A stretch of 8,657 nt of DNA from Parvibaculum sp. (GTDB taxonomy: Bacteria > Pseudomonadota > Alphaproteobacteria > Parvibaculales > Parvibaculaceae). The notes under the pieces are model-generated. The model did not search any database and was not told where the DNA came from. It saw nothing but the letters and a program-made list of their open reading frames with translations. Positions 1 through 7,220 of this stretch are shown piece by piece (position 1 is the first letter of the stretch; each line of letters begins with the position of its first letter). The stretch lies in the NCBI GenBank assembly GCA_014359855.1, contig JACIYQ010000149.1, positions 1 to 8,657 of the forward strand, written 5' to 3'. The position numbers were made by a program, and so were the translations under genes.

Positions 1-2
1 CT

Positions 3-311
3 GCGAGTTCCGCCATTCTCAGACCCTTCAGCACCACGCCGCTATCGATCCGCATCTCGAGCGTGGTCGCCGATTCGGGCGGCGTGAACAAGGTCGCATG
101 GAGCGACAGCTATCAGGGGACCGCCCTTGCGGTCGGAGCTACCGTGGCCCTTCCGGCCGGACTCACCAGCCCCGGCACGAGCGTCATCATGGCAGAGGTC
201 ACCTACCAGTATTCCTCTCCGATCAGCAAGACCGTGACGGAACAGGTGACCTTCACCGACACCGCCTATCTGAAACCCCGCCGCGCCTCTCAGGTCGCCC
301 GGACAAACTGA
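3..311 (+). CDS. TadE/TadG-family pilus assembly protein, C-terminal fragment
   Basis: This reading frame is open from the left edge of the window and ends at the TGA at 309-311, so only the last 102 residues are present and the start lies outside. The visible part reads RISSVVADSGG, then KVAWSDSYQG, then LPAGL, then VIMAEVTYQYSSP, and finishes with a TDTAYLKPR stretch. This order matches the C-terminal part of TadE/TadG-like proteins, which are pseudopilin-like products of Flp/Tad pilus loci: an inner-membrane N-terminal helix followed by a periplasmic domain. The assignment rests on remembered family pattern, because the hydrophobic N-terminal helix that would confirm it is missing. The first ATG inside the fragment (63) is not the start, since the frame runs on upstream without a stop. 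Any partner tad genes would lie to the left. No clear terminator follows; there is only a short CGGA/TCCG hairpin near 324-335. Confidence 0.7.
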   Translation, partial: ASSAILRPFSTTPLSIRISSVVADSGGVNKVAWSDSYQGTALAVGATVALPAGLTSPGTSVIMAEVTYQYSSPISKTVTEQVTFTDTAYLKPRRASQVARTN

Positions 312-504
312 TCTCTTCTCCTCGGATACGTCCGATCCGCGAATTCAATCCGCATTAACCATGTTTAGAAAAGGGGCTGTATCAAATCTGCCGCAGCGAA
401 GACAGCCGCTTGCGACCGCGCCCGCCATCTGCGATGCCGGACAGACATGGTCTAGACGCGCTGCGCTGGGACGGCGCAGGTTACCTTCCGATAACTCATT
501 GATC

Positions 505-516
505 AAAAAAGAAAAA
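505..516 (-). terminator. T-rich tail downstream of tRNA-Ser
   Basis: Read on the minus strand, five T, one C and six T follow the encoded CCA of the tRNA after a 5-base spacer. Such U-rich tails commonly end tRNA transcripts. No separate GC-rich hairpin precedes the T run, so either the tRNA T-arm and acceptor stem play that part or termination and 3' trimming work differently. The T run is seen directly; its role is inferred. Confidence 0.4.
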
Positions 517-521
517 TCGGC

Positions 522-611
522 TGGCGGAGGGAGAGGGATTCGAACCCTCGATACGGTTTCCCGCATACACGCTTTCCAAGCGTGCGCCTTCAGCCACTCG
601 GCCACCCCTCC
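522..611 (-). tRNA. tRNA-Ser, anticodon GGA, CCA encoded
   Basis: On the minus strand the gene begins GGAGGGG at 611 and ends with a templated CCA at 522-524. The 7-bp acceptor stem pairs GGAGGGG with TCCCTCC, with one G-U at the inner end, and the discriminator base is G, as expected for serine tRNAs. The D-arm region reads TGGCCGAGTGGCTGAAGGC. The anticodon stem is CACGC/GCGTG around the loop TTGGAAA, giving anticodon GGA at 575-577, which reads UCC and UCU. A long variable arm (stem TGCGG/CCGTA-like) marks a class II tRNA. The T arm contains GGTTCGAATCC. At 90 bases including CCA the length is normal for tRNA-Ser. It has its own promoter upstream and no neighbouring RNA gene, so it is probably transcribed alone and trimmed at 611 by RNase P. 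Confidence 0.97.
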
Positions 612-615
612 GGAC

Positions 616-632
616 CGCCTGCTCAGCAGGCG
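616..632 (-). repeat. Perfect hairpin in the tRNA-Ser 5' leader
   Basis: A perfect 7-bp inverted repeat (CGCCTGC, 3-base loop, GCAGGCG) lies 4 bases upstream of the mature tRNA 5' end. It falls inside the short transcribed leader predicted from the promoter. It would fold next to the acceptor stem where RNase P cuts. The structure is seen directly; any effect on processing is inference. Confidence 0.5.
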
Positions 633-643
633 AACGCGGCGGC

Positions 644-671
644 ACTATACGCGACAAAAACCTTGAATCAA
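644..671 (-). promoter_or_regulatory. Putative sigma-70 type promoter of tRNA-Ser
   Basis: On the minus strand a -35-like TTGATT (666-671) and a -10-like TATAGT (644-649, five of six consensus bases) are separated by 16 bases. The predicted start falls near 637, about 26 bases before the tRNA. The bases just after the -10 are GCCGCCGC, a GC-rich discriminator of the kind associated with stringent control of stable RNA promoters. Boxes and spacing are seen; activity and stringent control are inferred. Confidence 0.6.
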
Positions 672-804
672 CCGGAGAAAGCAGGGCTAGGCCATTGATC
701 CGCCAGCCGAGTTTTTACAACTGTGCTTGTTTGGCACACTCGATCCGGCTACCGTTCCGGCGTTCGTTTATTAATCACTGCGTTAGGGCTGGGGGGCTCG
801 TGCC

Positions 805-1101
805 ATGGTCGTTTTCAGGCTGCTTGGATTTCTTTTCATCGTCGCTGCCTTGATGGCGCTGGGATCGGACGCGTTGCTTTCGCTCGAGAGCGGCGAAGTC
901 ACGATGCGGTCGTTCAGCGCCCTGTGGGGGCTGGTGCATGAGGGGAGCCGCGACGGCTTCGTTAGCTGGGCGGGAGCCAATGCGCCGGAGGGCCTGAAAA
1001 ATCCGCTCGACGCCGTGATGGGTTTCCCCGCATGGGGCGTTCTCGGCATCATCGGTATCCTGCTCGCGGGCCTTATCGCTCTGCTCCGCCGTGCGGACTA
1101 G
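805..1101 (+). CDS. Small two-helix membrane protein of unknown function
   Basis: This is a 98-residue protein with an N-terminal hydrophobic segment (about residues 4-25, rich in L, F, I and A) and a second one near the C-terminus (about 74-94) that ends in RR. Between them lies a polar loop with SFSALWGLVHEG and an aromatic, Pro-containing stretch (FPAWGVLG) just before helix 2. ATG 805 is the only reasonable start: an in-frame TAG lies at 784-786, and a G-rich ribosome binding stretch (GGGGGG, 791-796) sits 8 bases upstream. I recall similar short proteins with a P-A-W-x-x-L-G motif before the last helix in alphaproteobacteria, where they are annotated as hypothetical, but I cannot name a function. 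The first helix could be an uncleaved signal anchor. The gene is monocistronic, transcribed away from the tRNA and towards lepA, and ends 20 bases before a strong terminator. I found no convincing promoter between 672 and 804. Confidence 0.75.
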   Translation: MVVFRLLGFLFIVAALMALGSDALLSLESGEVTMRSFSALWGLVHEGSRDGFVSWAGANAPEGLKNPLDAVMGFPAWGVLGIIGILLAGLIALLRRAD

Positions 1102-1121
1102 GCACAAGCCAGTACCATTGC

Positions 1122-1149
1122 AAAAGGCCGCCCCTCGGGGCGGCCTTTT
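1122..1149. terminator. Bidirectional intrinsic terminator between convergent genes
   Basis: A perfect inverted repeat, AAAAGGCCGCCCC then TC then GGGGCGGCCTTTT, sits between the stop codons of the small membrane protein (1101) and lepA (1176). Folding gives a very stable GC stem with a tight loop. A T run follows on the plus strand (1146-1150) and, through the A run at 1122-1125, on the minus strand. It should therefore end transcription arriving from either side. Confidence 0.92.
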
Positions 1150-1175
1150 TGTTTTCCGACAGGCGGGAAAGCTGC

Positions 1176-2978
1176 CTAGTTCGCATCCATCTTCAACGCG
1201 GAGATGAAGGCGTCCTGCGGAATCTCGACGCGACCGAACTGCCGCATCTTCTTCTTGCCTTCCTTCTGCTTGTCCAGAAGCTTGCGCTTGCGGGTGATGT
1301 CGCCGCCATAGCACTTCGCCGTCACGTCCTTGCGCATGGCCGAGATCGTTTCGCGCGCGACGACGCGGCCGCCGATGGCCGCCTGGATCGGAATCTTGAA
1401 GAGGTGCTTCGGGATCAGTTCCTTCAGCTTCTCGCACATGACGCGGCCGCGTTGCTCGGCGCGCGAGCGATGCACGACGGTTGCGAGTGCATCGACCGGT
1501 TCCTCGTTCACGAGGATCGACATCTTCACAAGCTCGCCCGGCTCGTAACCTTCGATCTGGTAGTCGAAGCTTGCATAGCCGCGGCTCACCGATTTCAGCC
1601 TGTCGTAGAAATCGAGCACCACCTCATTGAGAGGCAGGCGGTAGACGAGCATGGCGCGCGATCCCGCATAGGTGAGATCGATCTGATGTCCGCGCCGGTC
1701 CTCGCATAGTTTCAGCACCGCGCCCAGATATTCGTCGGGCACGAGGATTGTCGCCTTGATCCAGGGCTCCTCGATATGATCAATGCGCGTCGGGTCCGGC
1801 ATGTCGGCCGGGTTGTGCATTTCCTTTATCGATCCGTCCACCATGTGCAGCTGATAGATGACCGAAGGCGCCGTGGTGATGAGGTCGATATTGAATTCGC
1901 GTTCGAGACGCTCGCGCACGATTTCCAGATGCAACAGGCCGAGAAAACCGCAACGGAAGCCGAAGCCAAGCGCGGCGGAGGTTTCCATCTCGAATTCGAA
2001 GCTCGCATCGTTGAGCCGCAGCTTTCCCATCGCATCGCGCAGATCTTCGAACTCGGCGGCGTCCACCGGGAAGAGGCCGCAGAAAACGACAGGTTGCGCC
2101 GGCTGAAAACCCGGCAGCGCTGCGGCGCAGGGCCGCCTTTCCTCGGTTACCGTGTCGCCCACGCGCGTGTCGGCGACTTCCTTGATCGAAGCGGTGAAGT
2201 AGCCGATCTCGCCGGGCGTGAGGCTCGCGACCGCTTCCTTCTTCGGCTTGAAGATGCCGACCTGGTCGATCGTATAGGTGCCGCCCGTCTTCATCATCTT
2301 GACGCGCTGGCCCTTCTTCAGCTCGCCGTCGACGATGCGGACGAGAACGACGACGCCGAGATAGGCGTCGTACCAGCTGTCGACCAGCATCGCCTTCAGG
2401 GGCGCCGACTGGTCGCCCTTCGGCGCCGGCAGACGGTTGACGATCGCTTCCAGCACGTCCGGGATGCCGATGCCGCTCTTTGCGGAAATCTCGACCGCTT
2501 CCGACGCATCGAGGCCGATCACATCCTCGATCTGCTGCCGCGTCTTCGCGGGCTCCGCCGCCGGCAGATCGATCTTGTTCAGGACCGGCACGATCTCATG
2601 GTTCACATCGAGCGCGTGATAGACGTTGGCGAGCGTCTGCGCTTCCACGCCCTGGCTCGCATCGACGACGAGGAGCGAGCCCTCGCAGGCGGCGAGCGAG
2701 CGGTTCACCTCATAGGCGAAGTCGACATGGCCGGGCGTGTCGATGAGGTTCAGCTCATAGGTCTCGCCGTTCCGGGCCTTGTATTCGAGGCGAACGGTCT
2801 GGGCCTTGATGGTGATCCCGCGCTCGCGCTCGATATCCATGCTATCGAGCACCTGCTCCTTCATCTCGCGCGCCTCAAGGCCGCCGCAGAGCTGAATCAG
2901 CCGGTCGGCAAGGGTCGACTTGCCGTGGTCGATATGGGCGATGATCGAGAAATTGCGGATGTGGGAAAGGTCGGTCAT
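1176..2978 (-). CDS. lepA: Elongation factor 4 (ribosome-associated GTPase LepA)
   Basis: The protein has 600 residues, the normal length for LepA/EF4. EF4 is a translational GTPase that binds the ribosome, acts on translocation or initiation, and may associate with the membrane. GTPase motifs are intact: P-loop AHIDHGKST (14-22), switch I RGITIKAQ (53-60), DTPGHVDF (80-87, with the catalytic-type His84), NKID (134-137) and a SAKSGIG G5 motif. These are followed by the beta-barrel domain, the EF-G-like domains III and V, and the LepA-specific C-terminal domain, visible in IGGRVVARETISAMRKDVTA and the basic RKRKLLDKQKEGKKK stretch. I chose ATG at 2978, which gives the family N-terminus MTDLSHIRNFSIIAHIDHG. 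A start further upstream at 3032 would add 18 residues unlike any LepA and would read through the promoter region. The ribosome binding site is weak (AGCAGG) and lies in a small hairpin. lepA is the last gene of the minus-strand run and ends at the shared terminator. Confidence 0.97.
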   Translation of the reverse strand: MTDLSHIRNFSIIAHIDHGKSTLADRLIQLCGGLEAREMKEQVLDSMDIERERGITIKAQTVRLEYKARNGETYELNLIDTPGHVDFAYEVNRSLAACEGSLLVVDASQGVEAQTLANVYHALDVNHEIVPVLNKIDLPAAEPAKTRQQIEDVIGLDASEAVEISAKSGIGIPDVLEAIVNRLPAPKGDQSAPLKAMLVDSWYDAYLGVVVLVRIVDGELKKGQRVKMMKTGGTYTIDQVGIFKPKKEAVASLTPGEIGYFTASIKEVADTRVGDTVTEERRPCAAALPGFQPAQPVVFCGLFPVDAAEFEDLRDAMGKLRLNDASFEFEMETSAALGFGFRCGFLGLLHLEIVRERLEREFNIDLITTAPSVIYQLHMVDGSIKEMHNPADMPDPTRIDHIEEPWIKATILVPDEYLGAVLKLCEDRRGHQIDLTYAGSRAMLVYRLPLNEVVLDFYDRLKSVSRGYASFDYQIEGYEPGELVKMSILVNEEPVDALATVVHRSRAEQRGRVMCEKLKELIPKHLFKIPIQAAIGGRVVARETISAMRKDVTAKCYGGDITRKRKLLDKQKEGKKKMRQFGRVEIPQDAFISALKMDAN

Positions 2979-2981
2979 GGG

Positions 2982-3000
2982 GCCTGCTGTGTTAACAGGC
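2982..3000 (-). repeat. Small hairpin over the lepA ribosome binding region
   Basis: On the minus strand GCCTGTT, a 5-base loop and AGCAGGC form a 7-bp stem with one G-T pair. It ends 3 bases before the lepA ATG. The downstream arm contains AGCAGG, the only purine-rich candidate ribosome binding sequence, so folding would hide it. If transcription starts at the promoter predicted nearby (about 2997), the 5' arm would be partly missing and the hairpin would form only on read-through transcripts. The pairing is seen; the regulatory effect is inferred. Confidence 0.35.
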
Positions 3001-3003
3001 GCC

Positions 3004-3032
3004 CATATAGCACTGGCGGGGGTGCAAGCCAA
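3004..3032 (-). promoter_or_regulatory. Putative lepA promoter
   Basis: In the 72-base gap between the crotonase gene and lepA, the minus strand carries TTGGCT (3027-3032) and TATATG (3004-3009), each matching four of six consensus bases, with an ideal 17-base spacer. The predicted start is about 20 bases upstream of the lepA ATG. The match is modest and rests on inspection only; lepA could equally be read from upstream genes. Confidence 0.35.
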
Positions 3033-3050
3033 TTGGGGCCTTTCAAGCCC

Positions 3051-3875
3051 TCACCCCTGCCACTCGGCCCGGCGCTTCTCCATCCAGGCCTTGACCCCCT
3101 CCTTGTAGTCGGGGTGCTTGATCATTTCCTCCAGCAACCGCTCGGCGGCAACCACAGCCGAGGCGGCGCCCCGATGGAGGTCGGTGTAGATCTGTCTCTT
3201 GGTCTCCCTGAGCGAGCCCGGCGAGACGCCGTCCGCCATCTTCCTCGCATAGTCCATGACATGCGGCATGAGTTCGCCGACCGGCAGCAGCTTGTTGAGG
3301 AACCCCATCTCCATCGCCTCTTCCGAGGTGAAGACCCGGCTCGACAGCAAAATGCCGTTCGCATGGGTGAGACCGACGATCCGGGGCAGCACCCAGGAAA
3401 GCCCGAACTCGGCCGGGAAGTTGAAGCGGCCATGGGCAGCGGTGAATTTTGCGCCGGGCACGCAGAAGCGCAGATCGGCAAAGGCCGCCAGGACAAGGCC
3501 GGCGCCCGCCGCCGCGCCGTTGATGGCCGCAATGACCGGTTTCGTCAGCCCGAAATGATAGGCGAAGGTCGCATCGAACTCGTCGGCGACGCCATAGCCC
3601 GGCTTCGCGATATCGTCCGTCGTCCCGCTGTCGTAGCGGCCTTTTTCCGAACGACCTTCGAGAGCGGCCATATCGGCACCCGCGCAGAAAGCGCCACCCT
3701 CCGGATCACCCGTCACCACGATGACGCGAACCTTCGGGTCGCGGTCGGCTTCAGCCAACACCCAGCGATACTCGGTGTGCATGCGGCCCGTCCAGGCATT
3801 GCGGCGCTTCGGGCGCGATAGCGTGACGGTCGCGATGCCGTCCGTCAGTTCATAGCGGATCGTCTTCAGTTCCAT
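3051..3875 (-). CDS. Crotonase-superfamily (enoyl-CoA hydratase/isomerase-like) protein
   Basis: This 274-residue protein has the crotonase fold signature. The first oxyanion-hole region is GAFCAGADM (61-69), and the second is INGAAAGAGLVLAAFADLRF (118-137). Family members act on acyl-CoA thioesters in the cytoplasm. By hand alignment to rat mitochondrial and E. coli FadB hydratases, the two classical catalytic glutamates are replaced: the GGGCE position is Val128 and the following Q-P-E position is His148. A glutamate is present instead at 156 in PAEFGLSWVLPR, the place used in the subgroup with E-x-x-x-S-W-x-L-P-R and in enoyl-CoA isomerases. It is therefore probably an isomerase-type or other-substrate enzyme rather than a plain hydratase. 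ATG 3875 is preferred: GGAG sits 7 bases upstream and the protein starts MELKTIRYE. An upstream in-frame ATG (3935) would add 20 Arg-rich residues. It lies 66 bases after the channel gene and 72 before lepA, neither of which hints at a substrate. Confidence 0.9.
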   Translation of the reverse strand: MELKTIRYELTDGIATVTLSRPKRRNAWTGRMHTEYRWVLAEADRDPKVRVIVVTGDPEGGAFCAGADMAALEGRSEKGRYDSGTTDDIAKPGYGVADEFDATFAYHFGLTKPVIAAINGAAAGAGLVLAAFADLRFCVPGAKFTAAHGRFNFPAEFGLSWVLPRIVGLTHANGILLSSRVFTSEEAMEMGFLNKLLPVGELMPHVMDYARKMADGVSPGSLRETKRQIYTDLHRGAASAVVAAERLLEEMIKHPDYKEGVKAWMEKRRAEWQG

Positions 3876-3941
3876 GGGTTTGCTCCGCGACCTCGCTATG
3901 CGGCCATCTTGCCTCAGGGAAAGCGGCCAGAGCAAACCCGG

Positions 3942-4754
3942 TCAGTTTTCATGCTCGCTGCGAGGCCTGATCCGGCGGCCAGCCTGCCTTGCGCGCTCGT
4001 TCTGCAACCGCTCCATGAAGGCACCCGCGATGATGCCCGTCGGAAGCGCGACGATACCGACGCCGATGAGCGCCAGCACGCCGGCCAGAATGCGGCCGAG
4101 AACCGTTGCCGGGTAGACGTCGCCATAACCGACCGTTGTCAGCGTTATGACGCTCCACCAGAGCGCCCGGCCCACGCTGCCGAAATGTTCCGGATTTACC
4201 GCGCCTTCGGCATAGTAGATGAGGACGGCCGCGAGATAGATCAGTCCAAGCGCGGTGATCAGGGTCGCCAGAAGCTGCGGCGCGACCTCACCCAGGACTT
4301 CGGACACAAGCCTGCCGCCCGGCAGGAAGTGAATGAGCTTGAGGAGACGCAGCAGCCGGATCGTTCGAAGACCCGCCAGCGTCAATGGAAGATCGGCGCC
4401 TGCATAAAGAAGCGCGAGGAGAATGAGCTCCGGACCGAAAGCCAGAAAGTCTATGAAGAGCCAGAAACGTCCGGCATAAGCGGCGCGGGCGGAGAGCCCC
4501 TTCAGGTCGTGCGTTTCTCCCGCCGCGAAGAGCCTCAATGCAAACTCGACAGCGAAAATGAGCAGAACGATCCTGTTCGCGACATGAAGGAATTCGGGGT
4601 AATGCTCCAGCGCCAGCGGCTCCGTTTCCGCTGCGAAGAGCGCGGCGCTGAACAGAATCACCCCGAAGATAAACCAGTTCAGCGGCGAGAAGCCGCCGTG
4701 AGGCCAGGAAGTCTCGACGAGTTGCCGGTCCAGCCACAATCTCAGACGGTGCAT
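3942..4754 (-). CDS. Voltage-gated-type potassium channel, six transmembrane segments
   Basis: The product is a 270-residue inner-membrane protein of the Kv-like ion transport family. Approximate segments are S1 24-42, S2 58-78 (with Glu70 and Arg74), S3 97-118 (with Asp102), S4 128-144, S5 159-181, pore helix 196-207 and S6 218-243. S4 carries Arg130, Arg133, Arg136 and Lys139 at every third position, the voltage-sensor pattern. The selectivity filter is TTVGYGD (206-212), diagnostic for potassium. The C-terminus is a short basic tail (ERLQNERARQAGRRIRPR) with no cyclic-nucleotide or RCK domain, so gating is presumably by voltage or an unknown signal. The start is well supported: GGAGGA at 4761-4766 lies 6 bases before the ATG. 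The gap to the pheT stop is only 30 bases with no terminator, so it is probably on the pheST transcript. A functional link to translation is not evident. Confidence 0.93.
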   Translation of the reverse strand: MHRLRLWLDRQLVETSWPHGGFSPLNWFIFGVILFSAALFAAETEPLALEHYPEFLHVANRIVLLIFAVEFALRLFAAGETHDLKGLSARAAYAGRFWLFIDFLAFGPELILLALLYAGADLPLTLAGLRTIRLLRLLKLIHFLPGGRLVSEVLGEVAPQLLATLITALGLIYLAAVLIYYAEGAVNPEHFGSVGRALWWSVITLTTVGYGDVYPATVLGRILAGVLALIGVGIVALPTGIIAGAFMERLQNERARQAGRRIRPRSEHEN

Positions 4755-4784
4755 CGCCGCTCCTCCGGCTGGAAAGCCTTCAGG

Positions 4785-7220
4785 TTAACTCCTGAGCGTG
4801 CCGCCCGTTGCCTTTTCGACAGCCGCAACGATGCGTTTCGACACGGCCTCGATTTCCTCGTCCGTCAGCGTCTTTTCGACGGGCTGGATCGTCACCTCGA
4901 TGGCAAGCGACTTCTGTCCTTCGCCGAGCGAGCCGCCCTCGAAGACGTCGAAGAGCGAGACATCGGCGATGAGCTTCTTTTCCGCGCCGCGCGCCGCACG
5001 GATCACCTGATCCGCCGTCACGCCTTCCGCCACGACAAAGGCGAAGTCACGGCGAAGCGGCTGCAAATCCGAAAGTTCAAGCGGTGGCTTCGCACGCGTG
5101 GCCTTCCGCTTCGGCTCGGGAATCGCGTCGGGGAAAATCTCGAAAGCGACGAGAGGACCCGCCACATCCATCTCGCCGAGGATGCGCGGATGAAGTTCGC
5201 CGAAATAACCGATGACATTTTTCGGTCCGAGACGGAAAACGCCGGAACGGCCGGGGTGATACCAGGAAGGTGCATCCGCCGAAATCTGGAAGCTCGAAAC
5301 GGATGTGCCGAGGGTGGCCAGAAGCGCGGCTGCATCCTCCTTCGCGTCCATCGCCTCGACGGGTCCGCTCTTGCCCTGCCAGTGACGGCCCGCGCCTTGC
5401 GGCCGCGCGGTGCCGCGGCGGATGCCACTTGCGGCGAGCACCTGACCCGAGGGTTCGTCGCTCTCGAATTGCTGACCGACTTCGAACATCGCGATATCCG
5501 AAACCCCGCGCGCCATGTTGCGTCCCGCCGCGGCAATGAGACCCGCAAGCAGGCTCGGCCGCATATGGCTCATTTCGGCGGAGATGGGGTTCGCGAGTTT
5601 CAGCGCGGGCGCGGCGTTGCCGCCGCCGAAAAGTTCGGCTTCGCGCTCCGAGATGAAGGACCAGTTGACAGCCTCGACGAGCCCACGCGCGGCAAGCGCG
5701 CGGCGCGCGTTGCGCTCGCGGCGCTGACGCGGCGAAAGCACGGGCTTTGCCACCGCATGAAGACGTGGCAGCGCAACCGTTTTCACTTCCGAGAGCCCGT
5801 GCACGCGCACGACCTCTTCGACGAGATCGGCTTCACCGTCGATGTCGGGCCGCCAGGACGGCACGGAAACGGAGAGCAGGCCGCCCGCATCCGTCACGCC
5901 GAAACCGAGCGCGGAAAGAATATTCGCGGCTTCCGCTTTCGCCAGCGAGAGGCCCGTGAGCCCCTCGATCCGCGCGGGATCGAACTCGACGGTCTTTGCC
6001 GTGTCCGGCACCTTGCCCGCAACGACGACGTTCGACGCTTCACCGCCGCACATGTCGAGGATCATTTTCGTTGCGAGTTCGAGACCCGGCACAACGAATG
6101 CCGGATCGACGCCGCGCTCGAAGCGATAGCGTGCGTCCGACACGATGCCGGTGTCGCGGCCCGTCCGCGCCGTGCGGTAGGGATCGAAATACGCGCTTTC
6201 CACGAAGACATCGACGGTTTCTTCCGTCGAACCCGATTCCTCGCCGCCCATAACGCCGCCGAAGCCCAGCACCTTCTCGTCATCGGCAATGACGCAGTAA
6301 TGCGGTTCGACGTCATAGGACTTGCCGTCGAGCGCGAGAAGCGTCTCGCCCTTGCGGCCGAGACGCGCGCGAATGTTCCCCGTGAGCTTCGAAGCATCGT
6401 AGACGTGGAGCGGGCGCGCGCGATCGAGCGAGATGAAATTCGTGATGTCGACAAGCGCGTTGATCGGACGAAGGCCAACCGCCTTCAGCCAATTCTGCAG
6501 CCATTCGGGCGACGGGCCGTTCTTCACGCCGCGAATGAGACGGCCTGCGAACACAGGGCAGGCGCTTGCCGCTTCCGCCGGGAAATCGAACTCGATGCCG
6601 ACCGGGCTTTCGAATGTGCCCTTGACCGGCGAAAGGTCGCCCTCGCGCAGGCGGCCAAGGCCGGCGGCGGCGAGGTCGCGCGCGACACCGTAAACGCCGA
6701 GGCAGTCCGGCCGGTTCGGCGTGATCGCGATTTCGATCACGGGATCGTTGCGGCCCAGCACTTCGGCGGCCGGCGTTCCCACCTTCCACTCGCCCTTCAG
6801 GTCGATGATGCCTTCATGCTCGTCCGACAGTTCCAGCTCTCGCTCGGAACACATCATGCCGTTCGATTCGACGCCGCGAATCTTCGTCGGCTTCAGCACC
6901 ATGCCGTTCACGGGGATGGTGGCGCCGGGCGGTGCGAAGACGCCGGTGAGCCCTGCGCGCGCATTCGGCGCACCGCAGACAACCTGCAACTGCTTCACTT
7001 CGCCCTCGACCAGCGCTTCGACCTTCAGCACCTGCAGCTTGTCCGCATCGGGATGCGGACCTGCTTCCAGCACCTTCGCGACGGAAAAGACGGAAAGCTT
7101 TTTCGCCGGGTCTTCCACGCCCTCGACCTCGAGGCCGAGCATGGTCAGCTTCTCGACGATCTCTTCGAGCGATGCGTTTGTTTCGAGCGGCTGCTTCAGC
7201 CAGGAGAGAGTGAACTTCAC
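4785..7220 (-). CDS. pheT: Phenylalanyl-tRNA synthetase beta subunit
   Basis: This 811-residue protein has the full length of bacterial PheT. It forms the alpha2-beta2 enzyme that charges tRNA-Phe in the cytoplasm, contributing tRNA recognition and editing. Visible domains in order are an N-terminal MKFTLSWLKQPLE, an OB-fold tRNA-binding domain at about 40-150 (HPDADKL at 56-62, then QVVCGAPNARAG), the B3/B4 editing region (about 200-390, including YRFERGVDP near 364-372), the B5 domain (about 400-470), the inactive synthetase-like core, and the C-terminal ferredoxin-fold anticodon-binding domain from about 716 (LSDLQPLRRDFAFVV) to the end. The start codon is GTG, with GGGAGGG (7229-7235) 8 bases upstream. 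It overlaps the pheS stop codon in GTGA, so translation is probably coupled and subunit levels matched. No key region is missing or broken. Confidence 0.98.
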   Translation of the reverse strand: MKFTLSWLKQPLETNASLEEIVEKLTMLGLEVEGVEDPAKKLSVFSVAKVLEAGPHPDADKLQVLKVEALVEGEVKQLQVVCGAPNARAGLTGVFAPPGATIPVNGMVLKPTKIRGVESNGMMCSERELELSDEHEGIIDLKGEWKVGTPAAEVLGRNDPVIEIAITPNRPDCLGVYGVARDLAAAGLGRLREGDLSPVKGTFESPVGIEFDFPAEAASACPVFAGRLIRGVKNGPSPEWLQNWLKAVGLRPINALVDITNFISLDRARPLHVYDASKLTGNIRARLGRKGETLLALDGKSYDVEPHYCVIADDEKVLGFGGVMGGEESGSTEETVDVFVESAYFDPYRTARTGRDTGIVSDARYRFERGVDPAFVVPGLELATKMILDMCGGEASNVVVAGKVPDTAKTVEFDPARIEGLTGLSLAKAEAANILSALGFGVTDAGGLLSVSVPSWRPDIDGEADLVEEVVRVHGLSEVKTVALPRLHAVAKPVLSPRQRRERNARRALAARGLVEAVNWSFISEREAELFGGGNAAPALKLANPISAEMSHMRPSLLAGLIAAAGRNMARGVSDIAMFEVGQQFESDEPSGQVLAASGIRRGTARPQGAGRHWQGKSGPVEAMDAKEDAAALLATLGTSVSSFQISADAPSWYHPGRSGVFRLGPKNVIGYFGELHPRILGEMDVAGPLVAFEIFPDAIPEPKRKATRAKPPLELSDLQPLRRDFAFVVAEGVTADQVIRAARGAEKKLIADVSLFDVFEGGSLGEGQKSLAIEVTIQPVEKTLTDEEIEAVSKRIVAAVEKATGGTLRS

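Noticed and set aside
324..335. CGGA-TACG-TCCG hairpin as terminator of the pilus gene
   Set aside because: The stem has only four base pairs and no T run follows.
345..605. Minus-strand frame running through the tRNA
   Set aside because: Most of it is the tRNA-Ser gene translated; the Leu/Lys-rich N-terminus is just tRNA sequence.
361..666. Plus-strand frame across the tRNA region
   Set aside because: It passes through the antisense of tRNA-Ser and has no domain; the 312-521 gap shows no other supportable gene.
775..1437. A 220-codon minus-strand frame
   Set aside because: It overlaps the 3' end of lepA, the terminator and the small membrane protein in the wrong frame, and its product is Arg/Glu-rich with no recognisable feature.
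2979..3032. Longer lepA with an 18-residue N-terminal extension
   Set aside because: LepA proteins begin a few residues before the NFSIIAHIDHGKST segment; the extension would cover the putative promoter.
1776..3821. A 681-codon open frame on the plus strand
   Set aside because: It is antisense to lepA and the crotonase gene, with low-complexity Arg/His/Asp-rich translation. It runs across two real genes and their promoter gap.
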